Shown piece by piece: positions 43,449 through 51,180 of a stretch of 64,000 bases of DNA (positions are counted from its first letter, which is position 1; each line of letters opens with the position of its first letter). The translations under genes and the position numbers were made by a program. The notes beneath the pieces are model-generated. The model had not been told where the DNA came from. It made no database searches and worked only from the letters and a program-made list of their open reading frames with translations. Source of the stretch: Streptomyces caelestis (GTDB taxonomy: Bacteria; Actinomycetota; Actinomycetes; Streptomycetales; Streptomycetaceae); assembly GCF_014205255.1 (NCBI RefSeq), contig NZ_JACHNE010000001.1, positions 6,758,001-6,822,000 of the forward strand, written 5' to 3'.

Positions 43449-44552
43449 CTACTTGACGCCGAGACCGGCGTCGTCGACCGTGGGCTCGCCCTCGGCCTTG
43501 AGGACCTTGTTCAGCGGGGCGAGGTCGTAGATGCCCTTCAGGTCCGGCTTCTCCAGCAGCCCCGCCTTGACCGCGTGTTCGGCCTGGGTGTTGAGGGTGG
43601 AGGCCAGCGGGTCGTCGGTGAACCGGATCGACTTCCACGCCGGGTCCAGCACGTCGGCGGGCAGCGCCTTGCCGGAATCCGCCGCCAGCTGCTCGTTGGC
43701 CGCCGCCTTCGCCGCGTCCGGGTTGGCGTTGATCCACTTGTTGGTCTCGACCGAGCCCTTCAGGACGGCCTCGACGACCTTGGGGTACTTCTTCAGAAAG
43801 TCCTGGCGCACGATGATGTTCGTGATCACGAACTTCTTGTCCGGCCACAGCGAGCCCTCGTCCAGCAGGACCTTGCCGCCCTCGGCGACCAGCTTCGACG
43901 CGGTCGGCTCCGGCACCCACGCCCCGTCGACGGAGCCGGACTTGTAGGCGTCGGGGGTGACCTTGTTGTCGCTGCGCACGACCGTGACGTCGCCCTTGCC
44001 GCTCTGCGGGTCGATCTTCCAGCCCTGGTCGGCGGCCCAGTTGAGGAACGCCACGTCCTGGGTGTTGCCGAGCTGAGGGGTCGCGATCCGCTTGCCCTTG
44101 ACGTCCTTCAACGACTTGATCTTGTCCGGGTTCACCACCAGCTTCACACCGCCGGACGCCGAACCACCGATGATCCGCAGGTTCTTCCCGTCCGCCTTGA
44201 CGTAGCCGTTGATCGCCGGAGACGGGCCGATCCAGCCGATGTCGATGGAGCCGGAGTTGAGCGCCTCGATCTCGGAGGGACCCGCGTTGAAGAGCGCGGG
44301 CTCGGCCTTGGTGGCGCCGAGTGCCTTCTGGAAGAAGCCCTTGTGCATGCCCACCAGCGCGGTGCCGTGGGTGAGATTCCCGAAGTAGCCGATCTTGACG
44401 GTGCCGAGACCCTCGATCTTCTTCGCCCCGGCGGCGATCTTGGCGGCCCCGTCGTCCTTGGCCTGGGAGCCGTAGCCGCACGCGGCCAGCGTGAACAGGG
44501 GCAGCGCGGCCAGCACCGCGAAGGATCGGCGCAGAGCGGATGATGCAGGCAC
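43449..44552 (-). CDS. Sulfonate-type ABC transporter substrate-binding lipoprotein
   Basis: A 367-residue extracellular binding protein. The signal peptide (FAVLAALPLFTLAACG) ends in the lipobox LAAC. The mature protein is SsuA/TauA-like: VKIGYFGNLTHGTALVGMHKG, NAGPSEIEALNSGSIDIGWIG and DVAFLNWAADQGWK. The start is the GTG at 44552, with AGAGG upstream; an upstream ATG-equivalent at 44585 is less likely. It begins downstream of a hairpin and a cysteine-ending small ORF that may control the transporter part of the operon. Aliphatic sulfonates are the likely ligand group from context; sulfate is possible. Confidence 0.9.
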   Translation of the reverse strand: MPASSALRRSFAVLAALPLFTLAACGYGSQAKDDGAAKIAAGAKKIEGLGTVKIGYFGNLTHGTALVGMHKGFFQKALGATKAEPALFNAGPSEIEALNSGSIDIGWIGPSPAINGYVKADGKNLRIIGGSASGGVKLVVNPDKIKSLKDVKGKRIATPQLGNTQDVAFLNWAADQGWKIDPQSGKGDVTVVRSDNKVTPDAYKSGSVDGAWVPEPTASKLVAEGGKVLLDEGSLWPDKKFVITNIIVRQDFLKKYPKVVEAVLKGSVETNKWINANPDAAKAAANEQLAADSGKALPADVLDPAWKSIRFTDDPLASTLNTQAEHAVKAGLLEKPDLKGIYDLAPLNKVLKAEGEPTVDDAGLGVK

Positions 44553-44639
44553 GGGAGGGTTTCCTCTCGGAGGCCCGGCGGTCACGGTCTCTCAGGTCGT
44601 GGCCGGGAGGTCGGCAGGTTTTTGTCTACGGCGGTGGAG

Positions 44640-44673
44640 GCTGAGGGCGCGCGAGCGGTGCGCGTACCTCAGC
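44640..44673 (-). promoter_or_regulatory. Attenuator-like hairpin overlapping the stop of the Cys-Val-Cys ORF
   Basis: On the transcribed strand GCTGAGG (44673-44667) pairs perfectly with CCTCAGC (44646-44640), with an inner GCGC/GCGC pairing. The first arm contains the TGA of the 34-codon ORF that ends in two cysteine codons, so a ribosome stalled there would melt the hairpin. The arrangement is typical of translational attenuators; the function is inferred. Confidence 0.5.
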
Positions 44674-44773
44674 ACACACATCGCGCGACTCCGCCCTGCC
44701 CGCTGCCGAGAGCGCCGCTGCCGACGCGGCCGCCCTCCTTCGCGAACATGGAGTAGAAGTCGGAGGAGTTCAT
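44669..44773 (-). CDS. 34-residue ORF ending Cys-Val-Cys, possible leader peptide
   Basis: The ATG at 44773 lies one base after the cysN stop, so ribosomes finishing cysN can re-initiate. The frame reads MNSSDFYSMFAKEGGRVGSG and ends ARCVC with codons TGT GTG TGC TGA. A hairpin starts at the stop codon and the sulfonate importer genes follow 116 bases later. A second, overlapping frame (44592-44681, MCVLRYAHRSRALSLHRRRQ) starts within the TGTGTG stretch and is an alternative small ORF. I infer a cysteine-sensing role; a small structural protein is also possible. Confidence 0.5.
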   Translation of the reverse strand: MNSSDFYSMFAKEGGRVGSGALGSGQGGVARCVC

Positions 44774-44774
44774 G

Positions 44775-46109
44775 TCAGAAGTCCCACCCGTCGTCGTCGA
44801 TCCCGTCCTTGACCGGATCGGGGGCGGCGAAGGACTCGCCGACCATGCCCGCGGTCAGGGTGGTGCCGTCGTTGGGGTCGATCAGGATGAACGAGCCGGT
44901 GCGGCGCGAGTCGGCGTAGGAGTCGACCGGCAGCGGCTCGGCGGTACGGATCTTCACCCGGCCGATGTCGTTGGCGACGAGCTGTCCCGGGTGCGGGTGC
45001 AGGGACAGGTCGTCGAGCGTGAGACGGGACGGGATGTCCTTGACGATCGCCTTGACGGTGCGGGTGCCGTGCTTGAGCAGCACCCGGTGGCCGACGGTCA
45101 GCGGGGCGTCCGCGACATGGCAGACGGTCGCCTCGATGTCCTGCGTGGTCGCGGGCGCGTCCTTGCTCGGCACGATCAGGTCGCCGCGCGAGATGTCGAT
45201 GTCGTCCTCCAGCAGGAGGGTCACCGACTGCGTGGTCCAGGCGACCTCGACCGGCTCGCCCAGCAGATCGATGCCGGCGATCTTCGAGGCGCGGCCCGAC
45301 GGCAGCACGGTGACGGCCTCGCCGACGTGGAAGGAACCGGCCGCGATCTGCCCGGCATAGCCCCGGTAGTCGGGGTGGTCGGCGCTCTGCGGACGGATCA
45401 CGTACTGCACCGGCAACCGGGCGTGGCAGTGGCTCAGGTCGTGCGCGACCGGCACCGTCTCCAGGTGCTCCAGCACGGTCGGGCCGCCGTACCAGTCCAT
45501 GTTCGCGGAAGGCTCCACCACGTTGTCCCCGACCAGCGCCGAGATCGGGATCGCGGTGACCTCCGGGACGCCCAGCTCGGTCGCGTAGGCCGTGAACTCC
45601 TTGGCGATCGCGGCGAACACCTTCTCGTCGTAGCCGACCAGGTCCATCTTGTTCACCGCCAGCACCGCGTGCGGGACGCGCAGCAGGGCGGCGATGGCGG
45701 CGTGCCGGCGGGTCTGCTCCACCACACCGTTACGGGCGTCGACCAGGATCACCGTCAGCTCCGCCGTCGAGGCACCGGTGACCATGTTCCGCGTGTACTG
45801 CACATGTCCGGGGGTGTCGGCCAGGATGAACCGGCGCCTGGGCGTGGCGAAGTAGCGGTAGGCCACGTCGATGGTGATGCCCTGCTCCCGCTCGGCCCGC
45901 AGACCGTCCGTCAGCAGCGCCAGATCCGGCGCCTCCTGCCCCCGGCTGGCGGACACGCGCTCCACGGCTTCCAGCTGGTCGGTGAGGACCGACTTCGAAT
46001 CGTGCAGCAGCCGCCCCACCAGGGTGGACTTGCCGTCGTCGACGGAACCGGCGGTGGCGAACCGCAGCAGCGTGGTGGCCGAGAGTTCCTCGGTCGTGAT
46101 CGTGCTCAT
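44775..46109 (-). CDS. cysN: Sulfate adenylyltransferase subunit 1 (GTPase)
   Basis: A 444-residue EF-Tu-like GTPase that drives ATP sulfurylase activity of CysD. Motifs: G1 GSVDDGKST, G2/G3 EQGITIDVAYRYF and ADTPGHVQYTRNMVTGAS, G4 NKMD in AVNKMDLVGYD; C-terminal beta-barrel domains follow. There is no fused APS kinase domain; the kinase is the separate cysC. It starts 2 bases after the cysD stop and is followed by a one-base gap to the Cys-Val-Cys ORF. Cytosolic, first step of sulfate activation to APS. Confidence 0.97.
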   Translation of the reverse strand: MSTITTEELSATTLLRFATAGSVDDGKSTLVGRLLHDSKSVLTDQLEAVERVSASRGQEAPDLALLTDGLRAEREQGITIDVAYRYFATPRRRFILADTPGHVQYTRNMVTGASTAELTVILVDARNGVVEQTRRHAAIAALLRVPHAVLAVNKMDLVGYDEKVFAAIAKEFTAYATELGVPEVTAIPISALVGDNVVEPSANMDWYGGPTVLEHLETVPVAHDLSHCHARLPVQYVIRPQSADHPDYRGYAGQIAAGSFHVGEAVTVLPSGRASKIAGIDLLGEPVEVAWTTQSVTLLLEDDIDISRGDLIVPSKDAPATTQDIEATVCHVADAPLTVGHRVLLKHGTRTVKAIVKDIPSRLTLDDLSLHPHPGQLVANDIGRVKIRTAEPLPVDSYADSRRTGSFILIDPNDGTTLTAGMVGESFAAPDPVKDGIDDDGWDF

Positions 46110-46111
46110 CT

Positions 46112-47047
46112 CTAGAAGTACCCCTCGCGCTTGCGGTCTTCCATCGCGGCCTCGGACATCTTGTCGTCGGCACGGGTGGCACCGCGCTCGGTCAGCCGGG
46201 AAGCGGCGATCTCCACGATCACCTTCTCGATCGTGTCGGCGTCGGAGTCGACGGCGCCGGTGCAGGACATGTCACCGACCGTGCGGTAGCGCACCAGGCG
46301 CTTCTCCACCCTCTCGCCGTCCTTCGGCCCGCCCCAGTCACCGGCCGTCAGCCACATCCCGGCGCGCTGGAACACCTCACGCTCGTGCGCGTAGTAGATC
46401 TCCGGCAGCTCGATCCCCTCACGGGCGATGTACTGCCACACGTCCAGCTCGGTCCAGTTGGACAGCGGGAAGACGCGGACGTGCTCGCCCGGGGCGTGCC
46501 GGCCGTTGTAGAGGTTCCACAGCTCCGGGCGCTGCCGGCGCGGGTCCCACTGCGAGAACTCGTCCCGCAGGGAGAACACCCGCTCCTTGGCCCGGGCCTT
46601 CTCCTCGTCCCGGCGGCCGCCGCCGAAGACCGCGTCGAAACGCTCCTGCTGGATCTTCTCCGTCAGCGGCACCGTCTGCAGCGGATTACGCGTCCCGTCC
46701 GGGCGCTCCTTGAGCACACCCCGGTCGATGTAGTCCTGCACCGAGGCCACATGCAGCCGCAGCCCATGGCGGGCCACCGCGCGGTCCCGGTAGTCGATCA
46801 CCTCGGGAAAGTTGTGCCCGGTGTCCACATGCAGCAGCGAGAACGGCACCGACGCCGGCCGGAACGCCTTCAACGCCAGATGCAGCATGACGATCGAGTC
46901 CTTGCCGCCGGAGAAGAGAATCACCGGCCGCTCGAACTCACCCGCCACCTCACGGAAGATGTGCACCGCCTCCGACTCGAGAGCGTCGAGGTGGGAGAGC
47001 GCGTACGGGCTGTCGGTCTCCTCGGAAACCGTGGCGGCGGCCGTCAT
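46112..47047 (-). CDS. cysD: Sulfate adenylyltransferase subunit 2
   Basis: A 311-residue ATP-pyrophosphatase-fold protein: PP-loop FSGGKDSIVML, HVDTGHNFPEVIDYRD, GGGRRDEEKARAKERVFS, FPLSNWTELDVWQYI and RYRTVGDMSCTGAVDSDA. With CysN it makes adenylyl sulfate from ATP and sulfate. The ATG at 47047 overlaps the cysC stop (ATGA at 47044-47047). Confidence 0.97.
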   Translation of the reverse strand: MTAAATVSEETDSPYALSHLDALESEAVHIFREVAGEFERPVILFSGGKDSIVMLHLALKAFRPASVPFSLLHVDTGHNFPEVIDYRDRAVARHGLRLHVASVQDYIDRGVLKERPDGTRNPLQTVPLTEKIQQERFDAVFGGGRRDEEKARAKERVFSLRDEFSQWDPRRQRPELWNLYNGRHAPGEHVRVFPLSNWTELDVWQYIAREGIELPEIYYAHEREVFQRAGMWLTAGDWGGPKDGERVEKRLVRYRTVGDMSCTGAVDSDADTIEKVIVEIAASRLTERGATRADDKMSEAAMEDRKREGYF

Positions 47048-47649
47048 GCCAGTCCCCTTTCGCTGAGCAGGGCGTACACGGACGCCGCGGACTCCTGCAC
47101 GGTCTGGTTCTGCGACTCGATGCGCAGATCGGGCGATTCGGGAGCCTCGTACGGGTCGTCGACCCCGGTGAGCCCCGTGAGCTCGCCCGCGGCCTGCTTG
47201 GCGTACAGGCCCTTCACGTCCCGCTCGCTGCACACCTCCACCGGAGTCGCCACGTGGATCTCCACGTACGCGGTGCCGTTCGTCTGGTGCCGCTTGCGCA
47301 CCGCCTCGCGGCTGTCCTGGTACGGCGCGATCACCGGGACGAGGGCGAGCACGCCGTTGCGGGCGAGCAGTTCGGCGACGAAGCCGATGCGCTGCACGTT
47401 GGTGTGCCGGTCCTCGCGGCTGAAGCCGAGGCCCGCCGAGAGGAACTCGCGGATCTCGTCGCCGTCGAGCACCTCGACGCGGTGGCCCTCGGTGCGAAGC
47501 CGGCCGGCCAGCTCGTGGGCGATGGTGGTCTTGCCGGCACTCGGCAGACCCGTGAGCCAGACGGTGGCTCCGGTCGTCACGTCGGTCTCCTGAATCGTCT
47601 GGGTCTGTGTCGTCTGAGGCTGAGGCGCCTGGGTCTGAGGCGCCGTCAT
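47044..47649 (-). CDS. cysC: Adenylylsulfate kinase
   Basis: A 201-residue P-loop kinase that phosphorylates APS to PAPS: Walker A TGLPSAGKTTIA, DGDEIREFLSAGLGFSREDR, NVQRIGFVAELLARNGV, and VATPVEVCSERDVKGLY. The first 24 residues are a low-complexity Thr/Gln/Pro tract (TQAPQPQTTQTQTIQETD) absent from most homologues. The ATG at 47649 overlaps the cysH stop; a GTG start after the tract (VTTGATVW) cannot be excluded. Its presence beside a two-Cys-pair CysH is notable. Confidence 0.95.
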   Translation of the reverse strand: MTAPQTQAPQPQTTQTQTIQETDVTTGATVWLTGLPSAGKTTIAHELAGRLRTEGHRVEVLDGDEIREFLSAGLGFSREDRHTNVQRIGFVAELLARNGVLALVPVIAPYQDSREAVRKRHQTNGTAYVEIHVATPVEVCSERDVKGLYAKQAAGELTGLTGVDDPYEAPESPDLRIESQNQTVQESAASVYALLSERGLA

Positions 47650-48356
47650 CCGTGCAGCCCGCACTCGGTCTTGCTGCGGCCCGCCCAGCGGCCGGCGCGC
47701 GCGTCCTCGCCCTCCAGGACGCGGCGGGTGCAGGGGGCGCAGCCGACGGAGGCGTAGCCGTCCATCAGCAGCGGGTTCGTCAGGACGCCGTGTTCGGTGA
47801 CGTAGGCGTCCACGTCGTCCTGGGTCCAGCGGGCGATCGGGGAGATCTTGACCTTCTGGCGCTTGTCGTCCCAGCCGACCACCGGGGTGTTCGCGCGGGT
47901 CGGGGACTCGTCGCGGCGCAGACCGGTCGCCCAGGCCTGGTAGTTCTTCAGGCCTCGCTCCAGAGGCTCCACCTTGCGCATGGCGCAGCACAGGTCGGGG
48001 TTGCGGTCATGCAGCTTCGGGCCGAACTCCGCGTCCTGCTCGGCGACCGTCTGGCGCGGCGTGAGCGTGATGACGTTGACGTCCATCACGGCGTCGACCG
48101 CGTCACGGGTGCCGATGGTCTCCTCGAAGTGGTAGCCGGTGTCGAGGAAGACGACGTCGACGCCGGGCATCGCGCGGGAGGCCAGGTGGGCGACGACCGC
48201 GTCCTCCATCGAGGAGGTCACGCAGAAGCGCTTGCCGAACGTCTCGGCCGCCCACTGGAGGATCTCCAGAGCGGAGGCCTCCTCCAGGTCGCGGCCCGCC
48301 TGCTCGGCGAGCGCCTTGAGTTCCGCCGCCGTGCGCTGGTCCTGAACCGTGGTCAT
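47646..48356 (-). CDS. cysH: Adenylylsulfate/phosphoadenylylsulfate reductase with Fe-S cysteines
   Basis: A 236-residue thioredoxin-dependent reductase. The PP-loop-like SSMEDAVVAHL, DTGYHFEETI and catalytic C-terminal Cys (KTECGLHG, Cys232) are present. Two further pairs, CC at 123-124 and CxxC at 206-209, are the [4Fe-4S] ligands that mark APS-type reductases; PAPS-specific enterobacterial CysH lacks them. The product is sulfite. GGAGG precedes the ATG at 48356, which overlaps the zinc-ribbon gene stop (ATGA). Confidence 0.95.
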   Translation of the reverse strand: MTTVQDQRTAAELKALAEQAGRDLEEASALEILQWAAETFGKRFCVTSSMEDAVVAHLASRAMPGVDVVFLDTGYHFEETIGTRDAVDAVMDVNVITLTPRQTVAEQDAEFGPKLHDRNPDLCCAMRKVEPLERGLKNYQAWATGLRRDESPTRANTPVVGWDDKRQKVKISPIARWTQDDVDAYVTEHGVLTNPLLMDGYASVGCAPCTRRVLEGEDARAGRWAGRSKTECGLHG

Positions 48357-48532
48357 TTCTTCGCCCCTCCGGTGTCGGATCGCTTCAACCCCTGGGCCAG
48401 CAGGCCGAGGAGCTTCAGCTGAAAGGCTCGGTTGCACGCCGCGCATTCCCACGCGCCGTGCCCCTCCTCGCTCGGACGCAGGTCCTCGTCGCCGCAGTAG
48501 GGGCAGTAGAAGGGGGCCGCACGTTCACTCAT
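48353..48532 (-). CDS. 59-residue zinc-ribbon-like protein in the sulfur operon
   Basis: A 59-residue protein with two knuckles, CPYC (residues 10-13) and CAAC (about 31-34), spaced like a rubredoxin or zinc ribbon. It begins MSERAAPFYCPYCGDEDLRP and ends with a lysine-rich tail (KRSDTGGAKK). Both junctions are ATGA overlaps: its ATG with the sulfite reductase stop, its stop with the cysH ATG, so it is made in step with both. A similar small ORF sits in this place in other Streptomyces sulfur operons, to my recollection. It may bind zinc or iron and deliver electrons or assist the reductases; no function is established. Confidence 0.85.
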   Translation of the reverse strand: MSERAAPFYCPYCGDEDLRPSEEGHGAWECAACNRAFQLKLLGLLAQGLKRSDTGGAKK

Positions 48533-50226
48533 GACAGGGCCTCCTCGCTGGCCCGGGCCGCCCAGGTGGCGAACCGCTCGCCGTCCTCGCGCTCCGCCTG
48601 GAACCGCTTCAGGACGCGCTCGACGTAGTCGGGCAGCTCTTCGGAGGTGACCTTCAGGCCGCGCACCTTGCGGCCGAAGCCCGCCTCCAGGCCGAGCGCG
48701 CCGCCCAGGTGCACCTGGTAGCCCTCGACCTGCTCGCCCTTGTCGTTGACGACCAGCTGGCCCTTGAGACCGATGTCCGCCACCTGGATACGGGCGCAGG
48801 CGTTCGGGCAGCCGTTGAGGTTGATGGTGATCGGCTCGCCGAAGTCCGGCAGACGGCGCTCCAGCTCGTCGATGAGCTGCGAGCCGCGCTGCTTGGTCTC
48901 GACGATGGCGAGCTTGCAGAACTCGATGCCGGTGCAGGCCATGGTGCCGCGCCGGAACGAGGACGGCCGGGCGGTCAGGTCGAGCGCCTCCAGGCCCTCG
49001 ACGAGCGACTCGACCTTGTCCTCCTCGACATCGAGGACGATCATCTTCTGCTCGACGGTGGTACGCACCCGGCCCGAACCGTGGGCCTCAGCGAGGTCGG
49101 CGATCTTCGTGAGCGTCGCGCCGTCGACGCGTCCCACGCGCGGGGCGAAGCCGACGTAGAAGCGGCCGTCCTTCTGCCGGTGCACGCCGATGTGATCGCG
49201 CCACTGCTGGACCGGCTGCTCGGGAGCCGGGCCGTCGACCAGCTCGCGCCCCAGGTACTCGTCCTCCAGGACCTGCCGGAACTTCTCCGCGCCCCAGTCG
49301 GCGACGAGGAACTTCAGCCGGGCGCGGGTACGCAGGCGCCGGTAGCCGTAGTCGCGGAAGATGCCGATCACGCCCGCCCAGACGTCCGGGACCTCCGCCA
49401 GCGGCACCCAGGCGCCGAGCCGGACGCCGATCTTCGGGTTGGTGGACAGACCGCCGCCGACCCACAGGTCGAAGCCCGGGCCGTGTTCGGGGTGGTGCAC
49501 ACCGACGAACGCGACATCGTTGATCTCGTGCGCCACGTCGAGCAGCGGCGATCCGGAGATCGCCGTCTTGAACTTGCGCGGCAGGTTGGAGAACTCCTTG
49601 CTGCCGATGTACCGACGGTGGATCTCGTCGATGGCGGAGCTGCCGTCGATGATCTCGTCCTCGGCGATTCCCGCGACCGGCGAGCCGATGACCACGCGGG
49701 GCGTGTCACCGCAGGCCTCGGTGGTGGACAGACCGACCGCCTCCAGCCGGTTCCAGATCTCGGGCACGTCCTCGATCCGGATCCAGTGGTACTGGACGTT
49801 CTGCCGGTCCGTGATGTCGGCGGTGCCGCGGGCGAACTCCTGCGAGATCTCGCCGATCACCCGCAGCTGCCGCGTGGTGAGACGGCCGCCGTCGATGCGG
49901 ACGCGCAGCATGAAGTACTCGTCGTCCAGCTCCTCCGGCTCCAGGACCGCCGTCTTGCCGCCGTCGATCCCGGGACGGCGCTGGGTGTACAGGCCCCACC
50001 AGCGCATCCGGCCCCGCAGGTCGTTCGGGTCGATCGAGTCGAAGCCCCGCTTGGAGTAGATCGTCTCAATGCGTGTCCGCACATTGAGACCGTCGTCGTC
50101 CTTCTTGAACTGCTCGTTGCCGTTGAGCGGGGTGTGGTGCCCCGCGGCCCACTGACCCTCACCGCGGTGACGGCTCACCTTGCGGCGGGGAGTCGCGGCG
50201 GCAGGCTTCTGCGGGGTGGCGGCCAT
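48529..50226 (-). CDS. sir: Assimilatory sulfite reductase (ferredoxin type)
   Basis: A 565-residue siroheme/[4Fe-4S] reductase that converts sulfite to sulfide. It has two half-repeats (GRMRWWGLYTQRRPGIDGG, TADITDRQNVQYHWIRIEDVP) and the cofactor cysteines MACTGIEFCKLA and NGCPNACARIQ. The nitrite reductase branch is similar, but the operon context favours sulfite. The ATG at 50226 starts after an Ala/Thr/Pro/Lys-rich leader segment that is poorly conserved. It is the first large gene of the operon, preceded by a putative leader peptide at 50356-50415. Confidence 0.95.
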   Translation of the reverse strand: MAATPQKPAAATPRRKVSRHRGEGQWAAGHHTPLNGNEQFKKDDDGLNVRTRIETIYSKRGFDSIDPNDLRGRMRWWGLYTQRRPGIDGGKTAVLEPEELDDEYFMLRVRIDGGRLTTRQLRVIGEISQEFARGTADITDRQNVQYHWIRIEDVPEIWNRLEAVGLSTTEACGDTPRVVIGSPVAGIAEDEIIDGSSAIDEIHRRYIGSKEFSNLPRKFKTAISGSPLLDVAHEINDVAFVGVHHPEHGPGFDLWVGGGLSTNPKIGVRLGAWVPLAEVPDVWAGVIGIFRDYGYRRLRTRARLKFLVADWGAEKFRQVLEDEYLGRELVDGPAPEQPVQQWRDHIGVHRQKDGRFYVGFAPRVGRVDGATLTKIADLAEAHGSGRVRTTVEQKMIVLDVEEDKVESLVEGLEALDLTARPSSFRRGTMACTGIEFCKLAIVETKQRGSQLIDELERRLPDFGEPITINLNGCPNACARIQVADIGLKGQLVVNDKGEQVEGYQVHLGGALGLEAGFGRKVRGLKVTSEELPDYVERVLKRFQAEREDGERFATWAARASEEALS

Positions 50227-50355
50227 GGTTGATACGTCCTTCGGGACAGGCGGGAAAGCGGCTCTGACCTGCGCGTGCGGGCGCATGGGCATAGGGCGCG
50301 TCGTTGCGCGGGGAGGAGACGAGTGAGGGGGATGTCGGGCGCTGCGTGAGTGCTC

Positions 50356-50415
50356 TCAGCGCGCCGGACAGATGGCGCTGGACATGCGGCCGAGGTCGAC
50401 GTGGCGTCGACTCAC
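50356..50415 (-). CDS. 19-residue putative leader peptide of the sulfur operon
   Basis: The frame reads MSRRHVDLGRMSSAICPAR from GTG at 50415. RHVDL and SSAIC are the hallmark of short leader-type ORFs found before sulfur-related operons in actinomycetes. The Cys codon is TGT, four codons before the stop. The next gene is sulfite reductase, 130 bases downstream. Cysteine-ending short ORFs in mycobacteria act as cysteine-responsive attenuators; the same role here is inferred. The ribosome site is weak (GGGA 8 bases upstream), as in leaderless or poorly initiated leaders. Confidence 0.75.
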   Translation of the reverse strand: MSRRHVDLGRMSSAICPAR

Positions 50416-50461
50416 CAAGGCGATCCCAGTTCCAGGCATGACGGAAGCGTGTCATGGCGAT

Positions 50462-50476
50462 CTGGACACAGTCCAG
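50462..50476. promoter_or_regulatory. Palindrome in the sulfur operon promoter region
   Basis: CTGGACACAGTCCAG is a perfect 6-base inverted repeat around ACA, 47 bases upstream of the leader peptide start. A related GTCC-N7-GGAC follows at 50481-50495. It is a candidate operator for the sulfur operon; the regulator is not recognised. Confidence 0.45.
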
Positions 50477-50565
50477 CTTCGTCCAAGATTCGGACATTCA
50501 TGTCTCGAAATGCAAGATGCGAGTGTCCTTGGTCACATCGGGCCGTCCCGGGGTGTCCGGCCAGG

Positions 50566-51138
50566 TCAGACGGGGAACGCTCCAGGCCACGGCCCCGGAG
50601 CGGCGACGTCCGGTTCCTCCTCGACCTTGGTGTCGAACAGCTTGAAGCCGCGGCGCTGGTAGTTGTCCATCGCGCGCTCGCCGTCCTTGCTGCAGGTGTG
50701 CAGCCAGACCCGCTTCGTCGGGGTCAGTCCCGCCCAGCGGCCCGCGAGGTCCCAGGCGCGGGCCGTGCCGTGCGACAGCAGGTGCCCGCCGATGCGCCGG
50801 CCGCGGAAAGCGGGGAGCAGGCCGAAGTAGAGGATCTCCACGACCGCGTCGTCCTGCGCCTCCAACTCCACGTACCCCGCGGGCGTGCCCCGGTCGTATG
50901 CCACCCACGTCTCCACGCCGGGCCGCTCCAGGTGCTCAAGCCACCGCGCGTACGACCAGCTCAGCCGGTCCGTCCAGCGGATGTCGCCGCCGACCGAGGC
51001 GTACAGGAACCGGCTGAACTCGGGTGAGGGCACCTCGGAGCGGACGATCCGGACGTCCCCGTCCGGCGCGGCGGCCGGCAGCAGGTCGGTCGGGGCGGTC
51101 TGCTCCAGGGACCAGGTGGTCACGGCGATGGTGGTCAT
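50566..51138 (-). CDS. GNAT-family N-acetyltransferase
   Basis: A 190-residue protein whose acetyl-CoA-binding motif A is LYFGLLPAFRGRRIGGHLLSH (residues about 102-123), preceded by AGYVELEAQDDAVVEI. It acetylates an unknown amine. It is on the same strand and just upstream of the sulfur operon promoter, but a palindrome-rich gap separates them. The ATG at 51138 has no strong ribosome site. Confidence 0.88.
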   Translation of the reverse strand: MTTIAVTTWSLEQTAPTDLLPAAAPDGDVRIVRSEVPSPEFSRFLYASVGGDIRWTDRLSWSYARWLEHLERPGVETWVAYDRGTPAGYVELEAQDDAVVEILYFGLLPAFRGRRIGGHLLSHGTARAWDLAGRWAGLTPTKRVWLHTCSKDGERAMDNYQRRGFKLFDTKVEEEPDVAAPGPWPGAFPV

Positions 51139-51180
51139 GCGGGCCAGAAAATCACCTCGCCCACCGGTCTGTCGATCGGC

